Of a stretch of DNA of 64,000 nucleotides, positions 30,721 to 40,074 are shown piece by piece. The notes under the pieces are model-generated. The model was given only the letters and a program-made list of their open reading frames with translations. It had not been told where the DNA came from and made no database searches. This stretch comes from a virus. How positions within the stretch are numbered: position 1 is the first letter of the stretch; each line of letters starts with the position of its first letter. Both the position numbers and the translations under genes were made by a program. The stretch is from positions 1-64,000 of the IMG/VR virus record IMGVR_UViG_3300012202_000039. The stretch is one strand, 5' to 3'.

Positions 30721-32342
30721 TTAATCTCGCTGCTTTCTACGAAGAACAAGCTAACGCTATTACTATCGATGAAAAGCTGATAGAAGAATTAATTCAATAC
30801 ATCTCAGATGTAGCTGATATATTAGAATTTGGTCCGTTAAAAGTAGAAGAATACAAGTTACTTCATGTTAGAAATTTTACTAATCAAATATTAAAAAATC
30901 ACCCTGTTCGTAATAAATATACCTACCTTTACCGTTTTCACTACGGTAAAGCTTTTGTACATATTAACCCCACTACTAATATCAAAGCAGTTAAATTTAT
31001 AGTAACTGCAACCGAACAACAGATAGAAAAGCCCAAACCACATAAAATTATTGCCTATACTAGTATAATTGATAATCTACCTCTAAGATGGGATCCTAAA
31101 ACTAAGAAGAATATTAAAACTCAGTTAAAAACTATCTACACCGAAGAAGAACTTCGGGTGATAATAAACCGATTTAAACAAAAGAACCCCGGTTCAGATG
31201 ATATGGATATCGCTAAATATTTGATGTTATTATTAAAACATCCGCCTAAGGGTCATGAATCTATCTTAGATGGTTTATCACTTAATGATGCTGAAAAACA
31301 AGTCATTGTTCAGAGTTTATCTCCTCACGAAATTAACGAAGTAATCGCAATTTGGCGAGAAAGTTTTCAAGGTAAAAATCATCCGATTCAATTCTTATTT
31401 AAAAATGCTATATTACGTAACAAACGTCGTGTACCCGTATCTAAACAAATATTAGATAATAAAACTAAACTTATTAATTCTTTAGCTATTGATAAAGAAG
31501 ATAAATATACTTTAGATAATAAGTTCTCTTATGTAGAAATTATCGATATAGTGGAAGCTTACAAAAAACGTACTGGTAATGAACAACCTACTATCTTAAA
31601 TCTTAGTGATCTTTTTCAAATAGTATTAGATGATTACGTAGCTATGAATATTCGCTTTATTCTAACTAAAGTGGGTACGGCGGATTGGCCGAAAATCCAT
31701 GAAGAACTTGATCACCAATCTTATTTAAATCCAGGTAAAGATATTAATTTTACCGATGATGAGCGTCTACCGCCCCATCTACTCAAAGAAGAACCAGATT
31801 TTTATAAAGAAGAAAAAACTCTTATTGAAACCCCAAGAGATCTTTATAAAGGTTTTATTAATTTTATTACATCGGGTAGACTATATATTAATGCCCGAGC
31901 CTACGAGACCTGGTATTTATCCGAAGGCATAGCAAATTACTTCGCTTTCGAGGTATACAAAGCCCACCCGTTTAAGAATGAATTTCAGCAGCCGTTTACA
32001 TTATTACCTTCTATCTTAACCTACGATAATCTAAAAGCTCCTATTTTAATATCTCCCTGGTATATAGCCGCTATATTAGAGACCTTCCCTGAAGCAGCTA
32101 TTAAGCGAGTAACGTCTAACACTAAATATCTCTTAGATATCAAGCGTGTCTCGCATCGTTTACAACGAGTTTTCGGAGAAAAGGGGGCTTATGCTGTAAT
32201 TTTACATCATGAAGGTACTAATAAACATGTTCATCCTATTTCTGCGGTAGAAGCTAAACCGCAGTCCGCTAATATTACTATTCCAACTGGTGTACCTTCA
32301 CGTCAAGTAATAGAATATTTAGATAATTATATGAGAGTATAA
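30717..32342 (+). CDS. Hypothetical large protein of the internal-protein operon
   Basis: The start is set at ATG 30717, which overlaps the previous TGA (ATGA); an in-frame GTG at 30690 is inside the previous gene. The 541-residue, Lys-rich protein has no recognised domain. It includes TYLYRFHYGKAFVHINP near residue 80, a helical middle and ARAYETWYLSEGIANYFAFEVYK (read in two parts) near residue 400. The latter's ETWYLSEGIANYFAFE could be an alpha-helical core. By position it is a virion or assembly protein. Confidence 0.8.
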   Translation: MINLAAFYEEQANAITIDEKLIEELIQYISDVADILEFGPLKVEEYKLLHVRNFTNQILKNHPVRNKYTYLYRFHYGKAFVHINPTTNIKAVKFIVTATEQQIEKPKPHKIIAYTSIIDNLPLRWDPKTKKNIKTQLKTIYTEEELRVIINRFKQKNPGSDDMDIAKYLMLLLKHPPKGHESILDGLSLNDAEKQVIVQSLSPHEINEVIAIWRESFQGKNHPIQFLFKNAILRNKRRVPVSKQILDNKTKLINSLAIDKEDKYTLDNKFSYVEIIDIVEAYKKRTGNEQPTILNLSDLFQIVLDDYVAMNIRFILTKVGTADWPKIHEELDHQSYLNPGKDINFTDDERLPPHLLKEEPDFYKEEKTLIETPRDLYKGFINFITSGRLYINARAYETWYLSEGIANYFAFEVYKAHPFKNEFQQPFTLLPSILTYDNLKAPILISPWYIAAILETFPEAAIKRVTSNTKYLLDIKRVSHRLQRVFGEKGAYAVILHHEGTNKHVHPISAVEAKPQSANITIPTGVPSRQVIEYLDNYMRV

Positions 32343-32343
32343 A

Positions 32344-32640
32344 ATGAAAACTATAAACGAACTTATATTATCTTATACTATTCCTATCGATCAATACTGC
32401 GACGAAATCGATAAATATTGTGAAACTGCTAATATTAAAATTGTAAAACCGTGCACCTTTAACGACTCAGTTTATTCTATTATTATAGCTAATATTTTAC
32501 ATTATGATAAATTTCGTGAACTTCTGACTAATATAGAGTTACTCTGTCGTTCACATGGTCGTTATGATATGTATATTATCTCTAGTTCTTTAGGTTTAAA
32601 AATCACAATTAAAGTCTATGATCAATATTTAAAGGCTTAA
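32344..32640 (+). CDS. Hypothetical small protein
   Basis: A 98-residue protein one base after the previous stop. It looks helical at the start (TINELILSYTIPIDQY) and has a beta-prone end (DMYIISSSLGLKITIKVYD), with four Cys spread through it. No family is recognised. Confidence 0.8.
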   Translation: MKTINELILSYTIPIDQYCDEIDKYCETANIKIVKPCTFNDSVYSIIIANILHYDKFRELLTNIELLCRSHGRYDMYIISSSLGLKITIKVYDQYLKA

Positions 32641-32643
32641 ATT

Positions 32644-33468
32644 ATGCCAGCACAGGGACCACATGTATCTACTACTCGCTTCCTAAATAAAAAAGCTACA
32701 CATAGTGATGATAATAAATCTGAAGAAAACATTCGTCATCTAATTAAAATATATCGAGATATTAAAACTATTACTGGTAATTGCCAACTTAAGGATGATA
32801 AGATTCTCATCTTTGAAGAGAATTTTAGCCAATTTGTTATGAAGTTAAAAGAAGATGGATGGAAGTTATCTAACCTTACTTTTAGTACGCACACTAAAAC
32901 TATATATATGAAGAAGGATGATATCGAGATAGGATTAGATAACCGAATTAATCAAAATCAAACTAGTCCGATAAAGTTATATATCTATAATACTATAGAT
33001 GAAGATTTAGATAATAAGCCCACGGGTATGTTACCGATGGATATGATAATGAATTCTCCAGCATATAAAAAAATGCACGAGGAAGAATCCGCTTTCGGTG
33101 ATAAACTTAAGAAAGGATTTAATCTAACCAATATAATTAAATCTTTATTAAAGTATTTAGTATCTAAGCAGGAAAGAGATAGTGCTAAAAAACTCTTAAA
33201 ATTATCCAAAGAAATTGAAGATTCTATCGATGAACACGAGGAACGTATACGTAGCGAAATGAAGTATTTAGCTCAAACTATTAACCCTCTTATTAACGAC
33301 ATTAAGAAACTCAAGGTTAGTATAGATGAATTAGATGAATCCGGGGGTAAACAGAAATTAAAGCAAAACTTAGATAACTATTTAAATCATTTAGTAGATT
33401 ACGTCCGTAATCCTCTGATTAGCTGTGCAGAAATAACTAAGTCTATCTCTGAAAGACTAGAGTCATGA
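32644..33468 (+). CDS. Hypothetical coiled-coil protein
   Basis: In this 274-residue protein, residues 1-115 are mixed and residues about 150-270 are long charged helices (AKKLLKLSKEIEDSIDEHEE, LNDIKKLKVSIDELDE-like), suggesting a coiled coil. It contains PTGMLPMDMIMNSPAY near residue 122. Its stop overlaps the next start (ATGA). A structural or assembly role is likely from context only. Confidence 0.8.
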   Translation: MPAQGPHVSTTRFLNKKATHSDDNKSEENIRHLIKIYRDIKTITGNCQLKDDKILIFEENFSQFVMKLKEDGWKLSNLTFSTHTKTIYMKKDDIEIGLDNRINQNQTSPIKLYIYNTIDEDLDNKPTGMLPMDMIMNSPAYKKMHEEESAFGDKLKKGFNLTNIIKSLLKYLVSKQERDSAKKLLKLSKEIEDSIDEHEERIRSEMKYLAQTINPLINDIKKLKVSIDELDESGGKQKLKQNLDNYLNHLVDYVRNPLISCAEITKSISERLES

Positions 33469-34463
33469 ATATCCCACGTATTGTAGGTAGATTATGTAAC
33501 TACGTAGACAATAAATTTTTCCCTCACCATATATACTCTTCTACTAAAATCACTTTAAAGCCTCTACCGGTTATGTGGTTTGAGAATGAGAAAGGTGATA
33601 AAATTTCTTTTATGTATGAAGGTAAGCCTCCTACAGAAGAAATGCCAGATATAAAAGACTACCCTTATGCGCATATGCGCATGAATGCTATTATTAGAGA
33701 TGATATTTTTAAACGAGATAAAACTGGAGATGATGGTGATAATATTATTGGTAGTAGGCAGCGAGGGTTTAATGGAGATTTAGCCCTTAGTCTGGCTAAT
33801 AATTCTAACTTAAAATTATCTGAAGCTATTGCGTTTTGTGCTACATGCTGCGAAAGATGTATGAATTTATTAGCGAATAAATTAGGTTTATCTTGGGGAT
33901 ATACGCCAGATAGTGAAGATGCTAAGAAAGTTAATACTTCTTGTGAGGTTTGCCCGCAAGTAGCAGAGTTATTTCCTAAAGATAGTATCAAGTATAGCAT
34001 AGAAAAAGCTTCTACTTTAGATATAGATACTCAGCTAGACTTTAAAAGATATTATCATACTGCAAATATAGATTGGTCATATTATGCAGAAGATGAAATA
34101 GCTAGAATAGTAGCTAAATTCTTACCTTATGATATTAAGTTAACTTCCAATTTAAAAGATAGTATACATACTTTTATAAATAAGTGTCAGAAAGAGAATT
34201 GGTTCGAAGTACAAGCTAAAGAATCTTATCGGTATCTTATTAACTCAGCTATACTTAATCTTATCTCTAGTTTAAAATCTAATTCTAAACAGCCCAAGAT
34301 ATTATTGATTAAGGCTAAGATATATCCTCTGTATAGTAATGAAGCCAATCTATTTATTCCTAAAGAAATGCCCTTATCTCGCTACCAACACGATATATTA
34401 GCTACTATTCTTAATAAAAATGTAAAAGAAATAACTCCAAAAATGCTAAAATATATCAATTAA
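33465..34463 (+). CDS. Cysteine-rich zinc-binding-type protein
   Basis: This 332-residue protein has a cysteine cluster at residues about 124-165: FCATCCERC and then SCEVCPQ, giving two or more CxxC pairs spaced about 30 residues apart, which fits a zinc site. The remaining sequence is helical. It is the last gene before a terminator, closing the unit that starts at 27389. Family not recognised. Confidence 0.8.
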   Translation: MNIPRIVGRLCNYVDNKFFPHHIYSSTKITLKPLPVMWFENEKGDKISFMYEGKPPTEEMPDIKDYPYAHMRMNAIIRDDIFKRDKTGDDGDNIIGSRQRGFNGDLALSLANNSNLKLSEAIAFCATCCERCMNLLANKLGLSWGYTPDSEDAKKVNTSCEVCPQVAELFPKDSIKYSIEKASTLDIDTQLDFKRYYHTANIDWSYYAEDEIARIVAKFLPYDIKLTSNLKDSIHTFINKCQKENWFEVQAKESYRYLINSAILNLISSLKSNSKQPKILLIKAKIYPLYSNEANLFIPKEMPLSRYQHDILATILNKNVKEITPKMLKYIN

Positions 34464-34481
34464 TATATCATGGCAAACATT

Positions 34482-34527
34482 AAATATAAATAGCCGGGAA
34501 TATATTCGCGGCTATTTATATTTTTAG
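34482..34527 (+). terminator. Rho-independent terminator
   Basis: A perfect 15-bp stem (AAATATAAATAGCCG at 34482-34496, complement 34509-34523) has a 12-base loop that can itself pair, and is followed by TT. It separates the internal-protein unit from the head genes. The 34528-34631 stretch after it is non-coding leader. Confidence 0.88.
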
Positions 34528-34631
34528 AGCTATTTTGGCATTTTTACTACATTAATAATTTATCGCATATGTTTGATTGAAGGTTGATCAAATATGTGTT
34601 TACTTTAGCCATTTAATGAAGGATTATTTTT

Positions 34632-36656
34632 ATGCAAAACGCTCGTCTGGCTAAGATCCTTAGTACTGCCAAACTCCCGCTGATCGTAGCCCACAAGAAG
34701 GGTGAGATCCGAGCGACTAATCTACGTCGCTTTCGCGATACGGAGGCTAAGGTACGCCTGGTGACGAATGATATGAAGGCCCCGATGTCTATTCTTTCGG
34801 GTTCTCCATTAAAGCAAGATCTTAGGGCTACTGTAGTTATTAGCGCTTCTGATATTGCTAAGCTCGTACCTTTTGCTTATTCAAAGAAGACTAATATTGT
34901 ATATCGCACTACTCCTGAAATAGCACGAGCATTCTCTAGAATTGAAAATGCTCGTGTGCATTGCGCAGTTTCTTCTGCGGTTATGTCAGTTAATATTAAT
35001 AAGACTGTATTAGCCGCAGCTATGGAGACTGATGTTAGTTTAAAACATAATACGAAATTCCCAGGTGAGATGGGCGAAGATGATAATCCCGTTACCACTA
35101 TGGACACATCTGAACTTGACTCAGATGATTTAGATGCGCTTAATGGCGACGCCATGGATGATAATAGGGTTCCATTAGATGAAGATGAGCGTGTTGAAGA
35201 TGATTACGAAGCTCCAGATGGTGGTTATCGTCAGGTAGAGAAAGACGATATGGATAATCACGGGCTACCCAAGGTGGCTGCTTCAGTTAAGAAAAATAGA
35301 ATTGCCGCTAAAAAGCGTCGTGTAAAGGCCGCAGAAATGAAGGGTTTGGACGATAATACTACTCCTTCGCGCGGCGGCGGTTACGATTATGAAGGTGGCG
35401 ATGATAATGAAACAAAGATGAGTGATGATGACGATATGGACATGGATGATGACATGTCCGATGATGACGATATGGACATGGATGACGACATGTCTGATGA
35501 AAAAGATATGGATGATGATAATGGTGACGAAGATGCGTCAGAAGCTGACAGTGAATCCGGGGTTGATGATCAAGAATCCCGAGATATGTTAGCTGATGGC
35601 GATACAACAATGAATGACGGCGATATGCGCGCCCGTGATGGCGATAATGATGAAACTATGATGAGCGATGACGACGACATGAATATGTCGGAAAATGAAG
35701 ATGATGAAAAAGATATGGATGATGATGGTGAAGAAGATGTTTCCGAAGATGATAGTGAATTAATGAATGATGATGGCGCACCGAATAATGTACAGTCGCC
35801 AAATAATATGCGTCGAGCCCCTGATGGTAATACAGAAATGGCATCTGTGTACCGGGCTAATCTATTAGAAGAATTATCTGCTTTGAAGAATAAGCGTGTT
35901 GATATTGTCGAAGCTGGTGGTGATAAATCAGTATATTATCTTTTCTATAATCATAATCCTGTTGCAGTTATGAATCCAATTCATGCATCAGATATGGTTA
36001 AGCAATTAGCTGCTTTTCCAGTTAAATTTAAGCATGCTTTCTTTGCAGCTACTCGGGATAAGGGTATTACTGCAAGTGTAGCTAAAGATTTTGGTTTAAA
36101 ACCGCTGGTTATTAAACTTACCGCCGCTACTCTTATCAATAAAGCTATTGCTAAGAAAGTAAAGGAAATTAAGGCTAATTACCACCGTCGTGGTAATAAT
36201 ATTCGTAAGCGTTTACAGCACAGCATTAATATTGCTGCTGTTGGTATTAATAAGAATTTCTGGAAGGCTACAACTAACCCTCTGCGGGAAAATCTTTGCC
36301 AGGAATTAGCCGCTAATAATGTTCGTAATCCTGAACGTATTATCGATAAGGTTTTCGAACATCATGGCGAAGAGTATCTTCGTACTATTATGACACGAGC
36401 TTCTATTATCGCTAAAAAGCCGCCTTCTTTCCGTGAAGAACTCGCTCATACAGTTGAAGATGCAAATTATCAGCCAATTAAGCGTAGCGAAGGTGATGTG
36501 CTTGTTGAACGTTTAGTTCATGGTAATCAGATAGTTAGTGATGATGAAGATTTCAGCGTAGAATCTTCAGATAATAGTGATTATGATTATCGTAATCCTA
36601 ATGTCGATGAGGTTACTGCCCTGCGTAATCAGCTAAAGCTTGGTGGTCGGCGTTAA
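34632..36656 (+). CDS. Probable prohead core or scaffold protein with Asp/Met repeats
   Basis: In this 674-residue protein, residues 1-150 are a folded, basic N-terminal part. Residues about 155-390 are extremely acidic, with repeats of MSDDDDMDMDDD and related Asp-Met-Glu units. Residues about 400-674 are folded again, including VYYLFYNHNPVAVMNPIH and a helical NREE-like region. Position just before the decoration and capsid genes, acidic composition and good expression signals suit a scaffold or core protein cleaved by the prohead protease. No named family is recognised. Codon use is more G/C-ending than in neighbours, typical of an abundant product. Confidence 0.78.
   Translation: MQNARLAKILSTAKLPLIVAHKKGEIRATNLRRFRDTEAKVRLVTNDMKAPMSILSGSPLKQDLRATVVISASDIAKLVPFAYSKKTNIVYRTTPEIARAFSRIENARVHCAVSSAVMSVNINKTVLAAAMETDVSLKHNTKFPGEMGEDDNPVTTMDTSELDSDDLDALNGDAMDDNRVPLDEDERVEDDYEAPDGGYRQVEKDDMDNHGLPKVAASVKKNRIAAKKRRVKAAEMKGLDDNTTPSRGGGYDYEGGDDNETKMSDDDDMDMDDDMSDDDDMDMDDDMSDEKDMDDDNGDEDASEADSESGVDDQESRDMLADGDTTMNDGDMRARDGDNDETMMSDDDDMNMSENEDDEKDMDDDGEEDVSEDDSELMNDDGAPNNVQSPNNMRRAPDGNTEMASVYRANLLEELSALKNKRVDIVEAGGDKSVYYLFYNHNPVAVMNPIHASDMVKQLAAFPVKFKHAFFAATRDKGITASVAKDFGLKPLVIKLTAATLINKAIAKKVKEIKANYHRRGNNIRKRLQHSINIAAVGINKNFWKATTNPLRENLCQELAANNVRNPERIIDKVFEHHGEEYLRTIMTRASIIAKKPPSFREELAHTVEDANYQPIKRSEGDVLVERLVHGNQIVSDDEDFSVESSDNSDYDYRNPNVDEVTALRNQLKLGGRR
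35418..35489 (+). repeat. Tandem 36-bp repeat coding MSDDDDMDMDDD
   Basis: Two nearly identical 36-base units (35418-35453 and 35454-35489) are followed by a degenerate third beginning at 35490. They encode the densest acidic part of the probable scaffold. Looser copies of the same pattern recur at about 35650-35730. Confidence 0.88.
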
Positions 36657-36685
36657 ATTTTTAACTCAATATAGGAAAATATATT

Positions 36686-37417
36686 ATGATCAACCAGAAT
36701 CGTACGAAGCCAACCAAATCTATCGATTTCTTAATCAGTGGTAGTGTGACCACTATTATTGAAGGCGCCGTTCTGATCACCCAGACGGAAGCTGATGGGT
36801 TTAACCATGTTCTACCCTCGGCAGGTTCTAGCGGCGAGATTTTCGCTGGTATCGCTTATAGCCAGATGATGACTCCGACTACTTTCCCTCGGGTTAATCT
36901 GGTTACTGTTCCGCTGACTTCACCTTATACGGTTACGCTGGATCGTACTCCGGTTACCTATAATCTGGATATCAGCGTTAAGCGTAATAGCAATAATACA
37001 CTTCTGACCATTGATAACGGTGGTACTACGCCAGCTACTGGTCACGTTGCGTTAGCAGTTGCGGGTAATGTGCTTACCTTTAACGCGGCTGATGCCGGTT
37101 TAGCCATGACCGTGGTTTTCCGCTTTAATCTCAGTGTGGCAGAAGCTGAATTTATTGCAGGTGATGGTGTTATAGGTGCTCGCACTCCTGTGCAATTAGC
37201 TGGTTCAGTTGGTGTTATTCAGGGCGGTTTAGTTTATACCGATCAATTTGATCCTACCGTAGATTGGACAGCCCCTGCTATCGCTAATCTAGCTACTGGT
37301 GCTGGTGGTCGTTTAACTCGTGGTGGGTCAGGCTTTTCATTAACCAATGCGGGCATTTATGTAATTAAAGTGCCACAAATTGATGATCCTTACCTCGGTA
37401 TCGCCCTTAGCGCCTAA
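36686..37417 (+). CDS. Probable head decoration protein
   Basis: This 243-residue beta-rich protein, high in Gly, Ala, Thr and Val, lies directly before the capsid gene. Segments such as EGAVLITQTEADGFNHVLP, GEIFAGIAYSQ and GIYVIKVPQIDDPYLGIALS resemble capsid-stabilising proteins. The C-to-G/C codon bias suggests high expression. Ribosome binding site ATAGGAAAATAT. Function inferred from position and composition. Confidence 0.75.
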   Translation: MINQNRTKPTKSIDFLISGSVTTIIEGAVLITQTEADGFNHVLPSAGSSGEIFAGIAYSQMMTPTTFPRVNLVTVPLTSPYTVTLDRTPVTYNLDISVKRNSNNTLLTIDNGGTTPATGHVALAVAGNVLTFNAADAGLAMTVVFRFNLSVAEAEFIAGDGVIGARTPVQLAGSVGVIQGGLVYTDQFDPTVDWTAPAIANLATGAGGRLTRGGSGFSLTNAGIYVIKVPQIDDPYLGIALSA

Positions 37418-37455
37418 TTATATTTTTATAAAATTATTCCAAAGGAATATAGGTT

Positions 37456-38553
37456 ATGAAAGCAACTGTTGCTCGTCGCCCTGCTGTCCCAGCTTTACAT
37501 GCACGTTTTAATGGTAGTAATGAACGTATCGTCGGTCGAGACAATCATATTAATGCGGGTTCTAATAAGGAACTTCTAACCCGCATTAAAGATCTGGCGG
37601 AAATGGTCACCGCTGGTTCTATTGATATGTCGCCCTATAATAAGAATAATCAAGTTACTGCGGCTGACGTTCAAACTCGTAATCAAAAATTATCAGCAGC
37701 ATTTTATACCCAGAATAATTCCCGTCCGTGGGCAAATATGGGTGCCGCAGTTAGTGCCGATCTTTCGGAAGCCGCTGACCGTGAAGGCTTTATGCGTCGT
37801 CTCTTACTTAAGGTTGACGTAGCCAACGGAACTATTCCACGTATCCGCGTTAAGCAGAAGAATATTATCGCCTTAATCGCTTCTTCGGGGTTAGATAATC
37901 GGCCGGTATACTTACGTGATAAGTATATTACGCCTCCAGAATTTTATATTAAGCATAATATTCGCGTGGAAGAACGTGAAATTGTGCAGGGGTCTGGGGA
38001 TATTCTTGAAGATAAGTTCTTCGAGACCCAGGAAGGTATTATGGTGCAGGAAGATCGTAAGTTTATCTCTCTGCTAAATGATACTATTGGTATCGCTAAT
38101 AGTAATCAGCTTTTAGCGGGTGGTTTATCTCCTGCTACCTTATCACAGATGCGCACACAGATTCTACAGTGGAATCTGCCAGCATCTACTCTGTTAATTG
38201 CATCTGATGTGCTTAATGATATCGTTGGTCAGGGCGCAAATACTTTTGGCGGCTATTTTGATCCGGTGTCACAGTTTGAAATCGTTCAGACTGGTATGAT
38301 TGGTACCTTAATGGGTATGCAGGTTATCACGGATTCGTACCGTGCCCCAACTCTTAAGGTTCTTAATGCCGGTGATATCTGGGTACTTTCTAATCCAGAA
38401 ATGCTCGGTGCCTTTACGGATCGTGGTCCCGTGCAGTCACAGGAAGTTAATTCATACATGGAAGGTTCGCCCGCTCGTGGTTGGAACTTCTTTGAATTAC
38501 TGAGTATGACTATAACTAACCAACGGTCAGCCGTCCACGGAAGTCGAGTTTAA
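37456..38553 (+). CDS. Major capsid protein, HK97-fold type
   Basis: This 365-residue protein fits the large-myovirus capsid proteins. It has a helical N-terminal arm, then an E-loop/P-domain region (RIRVKQKNIIALIASSG, YIKHNIRVEEREI). EDKFFETQEGIMVQEDRKFI is followed by the A-domain pattern TLLIASDVLNDIVG, GTLMGMQVITDS and NAGDIWVLSNPEMLGAFTDR. Strong codon bias towards G/C-ending codons and a CAAAGGAATATAGG ribosome binding site mark it as highly expressed. It follows the probable scaffold and decoration genes. Confidence 0.87.
   Translation: MKATVARRPAVPALHARFNGSNERIVGRDNHINAGSNKELLTRIKDLAEMVTAGSIDMSPYNKNNQVTAADVQTRNQKLSAAFYTQNNSRPWANMGAAVSADLSEAADREGFMRRLLLKVDVANGTIPRIRVKQKNIIALIASSGLDNRPVYLRDKYITPPEFYIKHNIRVEEREIVQGSGDILEDKFFETQEGIMVQEDRKFISLLNDTIGIANSNQLLAGGLSPATLSQMRTQILQWNLPASTLLIASDVLNDIVGQGANTFGGYFDPVSQFEIVQTGMIGTLMGMQVITDSYRAPTLKVLNAGDIWVLSNPEMLGAFTDRGPVQSQEVNSYMEGSPARGWNFFELLSMTITNQRSAVHGSRV
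37550..37589 (+). repeat. Intragenic hairpin in the capsid gene, 12-bp stem, 16-base loop
   Basis: TTAATGCGGGTT at 37550-37561 pairs exactly with 37578-37589. It sits about 95 bases into the capsid reading frame. No T run follows. Confidence 0.85.
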
Positions 38554-38630
38554 ATTAGACCAAAATGCTGTTTAATACATGGCATTAGTTATAAAAGGGT
38601 CAAATTACTAATTTAAGCGACATTATATTA

Positions 38631-38683
38631 TATAACTCAAGATCTCTATTAAAACTGTAAATGAACAGAGATCTTGAGTTATA
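38631..38683 (+). repeat. Long inverted repeat between capsid gene and nuclease gene
   Basis: TATAACTCAAGATCTCT at 38631-38647 is exactly complementary to 38667-38683 with a 19-base loop. Outside it, 38613-38624 (TTAAGCGACAT) and 38686-38696 extend the pairing with bulges, giving a structure over 80 bases long. It ends four bases before the nuclease ribosome binding site at 38701. It may stop capsid transcripts or control nuclease translation, as leader hairpins do for some phage homing genes. No T run follows. Confidence 0.85.
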
Positions 38684-38712
38684 AATGTCGGCTTAAGTTA
38701 GGAGAGTTTAAA

Positions 38713-40026
38713 TTGGAACGTTCAGAACAATATTATGATAGTTTAAAGAACGAACATATTAGAAAATTTAACGAAACACATGGTAAGGGTGAATATAAAT
38801 TCTTATCTAAGATTTATCGTAAACAATTAGACACATATAAATATAAGCATAAATGTGGGCTAATTTTTGAATCTACGGCTATGAGCCTACAACATGGCAG
38901 ATCTAAGTGTGTTTGCCAACATAAAATAAATATTCCGAATACACCTGAAGGGTTTAAAATTAGATCTGCTGCTTCAAATAAAGGCCAAGCTGGACGTTAT
39001 AAAACCTATCGTAAGAAAATGCAAGTAATATTAAACGAAAAGTACGGTGAAAATGAATATAAACTTTTAACTAAGAAATATGAGGGTGGAACTAAAACTT
39101 ATACCTTTAAGCATTCTTGTGGATTAAAATTTAAATCTACTGCTGCTTGTTTATCTAGAGGTTTATCTAAGTGTCCTTGTTTACACATTGTAAGAAGTAA
39201 AGGACTTACTCTAGAAGAACATAATATAGATTTACAAGCTAAAAAAGGTAACGATTATACTTGTACTAAATATTTTAGTATGCATGATCCAAATAATGAA
39301 TATATACACAATATATGTGATAATGCTTTTAAATCCCGTGCAGCAGCTGTTCTAGGTGATTTAAAAGGTTGTATCCATTGCTCGGGTAAAGACGGTAGTT
39401 TAATTAATAGAGTGACTAAACGTCAATTTATGAAAGAATTAAATAGTGTTGAAAATGGAAGAGATTACCGAATTATCGGAGATTTTGAGGGTAAGTCTAA
39501 AATAACAGAGTTTAAACATAATTGTGGTAATAAATTTAAAGCTAAGCCTTATGATGTATTAATGAATCGTATTAGATGTTATACATGTTATCCTATATTA
39601 AGTAATAAAGAAGTAGAAGTAAATAATAAAATTTTTACTTTACGTGGATATGAACCTTTCGCTTTAGAACGATTATTAAAGCTTTACAGTTATAAAGATA
39701 TTCTTGATTCTAAGTCAAAAGAGTTTCCTCATTTTAAATACACAATAAATAGGATACGCCGAAATTATATTCCAGATCTTTATGTTAAATCTAATAATCT
39801 AGTAATTGAGGTTAAGAGTTTATCAACTATGGGTTTAGAAAATTCATATTTTAATGATAAAGATGGTATCGATTTATTTGATAGAAATAGCGCCAAAGCA
39901 AAAGCAGTACTAAGAAAGGGTTACAAATTTAGGATGTACTTATTCGATAGTAAAGGTGTACGGATAACACTACCAAAATACTGGTATACGTTATCTAAAA
40001 CAGATGTGTTAGATTATATTTCTTAA
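38713..40026 (+). CDS. Free-standing homing-type nuclease: four zinc modules plus PD-(D/E)XK core
   Basis: The likely start is TTG 38713, seven bases after GGAGAG; an upstream in-frame TTG (38674) lies inside the inverted repeat. The 437-residue product has four repeated modules of about 45-70 residues, each ending with paired cysteines. Examples are KHKCGLIF, then KCVC; KHSCGLKF, then KCPC; a diverged third with CIHC; and KHNCGNKF, then CYTC. A C-terminal nuclease motif follows: YIPDLYV, then VIEVKS, at about residues 352-372 (Pro-Asp, Glu-x-Lys). It sits between head genes and lacks virion-type codon bias, as expected for an inserted homing gene. Confidence 0.82.
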   Translation: MERSEQYYDSLKNEHIRKFNETHGKGEYKFLSKIYRKQLDTYKYKHKCGLIFESTAMSLQHGRSKCVCQHKINIPNTPEGFKIRSAASNKGQAGRYKTYRKKMQVILNEKYGENEYKLLTKKYEGGTKTYTFKHSCGLKFKSTAACLSRGLSKCPCLHIVRSKGLTLEEHNIDLQAKKGNDYTCTKYFSMHDPNNEYIHNICDNAFKSRAAAVLGDLKGCIHCSGKDGSLINRVTKRQFMKELNSVENGRDYRIIGDFEGKSKITEFKHNCGNKFKAKPYDVLMNRIRCYTCYPILSNKEVEVNNKIFTLRGYEPFALERLLKLYSYKDILDSKSKEFPHFKYTINRIRRNYIPDLYVKSNNLVIEVKSLSTMGLENSYFNDKDGIDLFDRNSAKAKAVLRKGYKFRMYLFDSKGVRITLPKYWYTLSKTDVLDYIS

Positions 40027-40074
40027 TAGTAATTTAATCAAAGGGAAGCCTTCTATGCTGAAGGGAAAAGTATT

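Noticed and set aside
23981-34492. TATAAATA at 23981-23988 and 34485-34492 as T4-type late promoters
   Set aside because: Too few copies, one lies within a terminator stem, and they are not found before the tail or capsid genes. Expected by chance in AT-rich DNA.
38674-38712. TTG 38674 as start of the zinc-module nuclease
   Set aside because: It lies inside the inverted repeat with no ribosome binding site; TTG 38713 has GGAGAG at the right distance.
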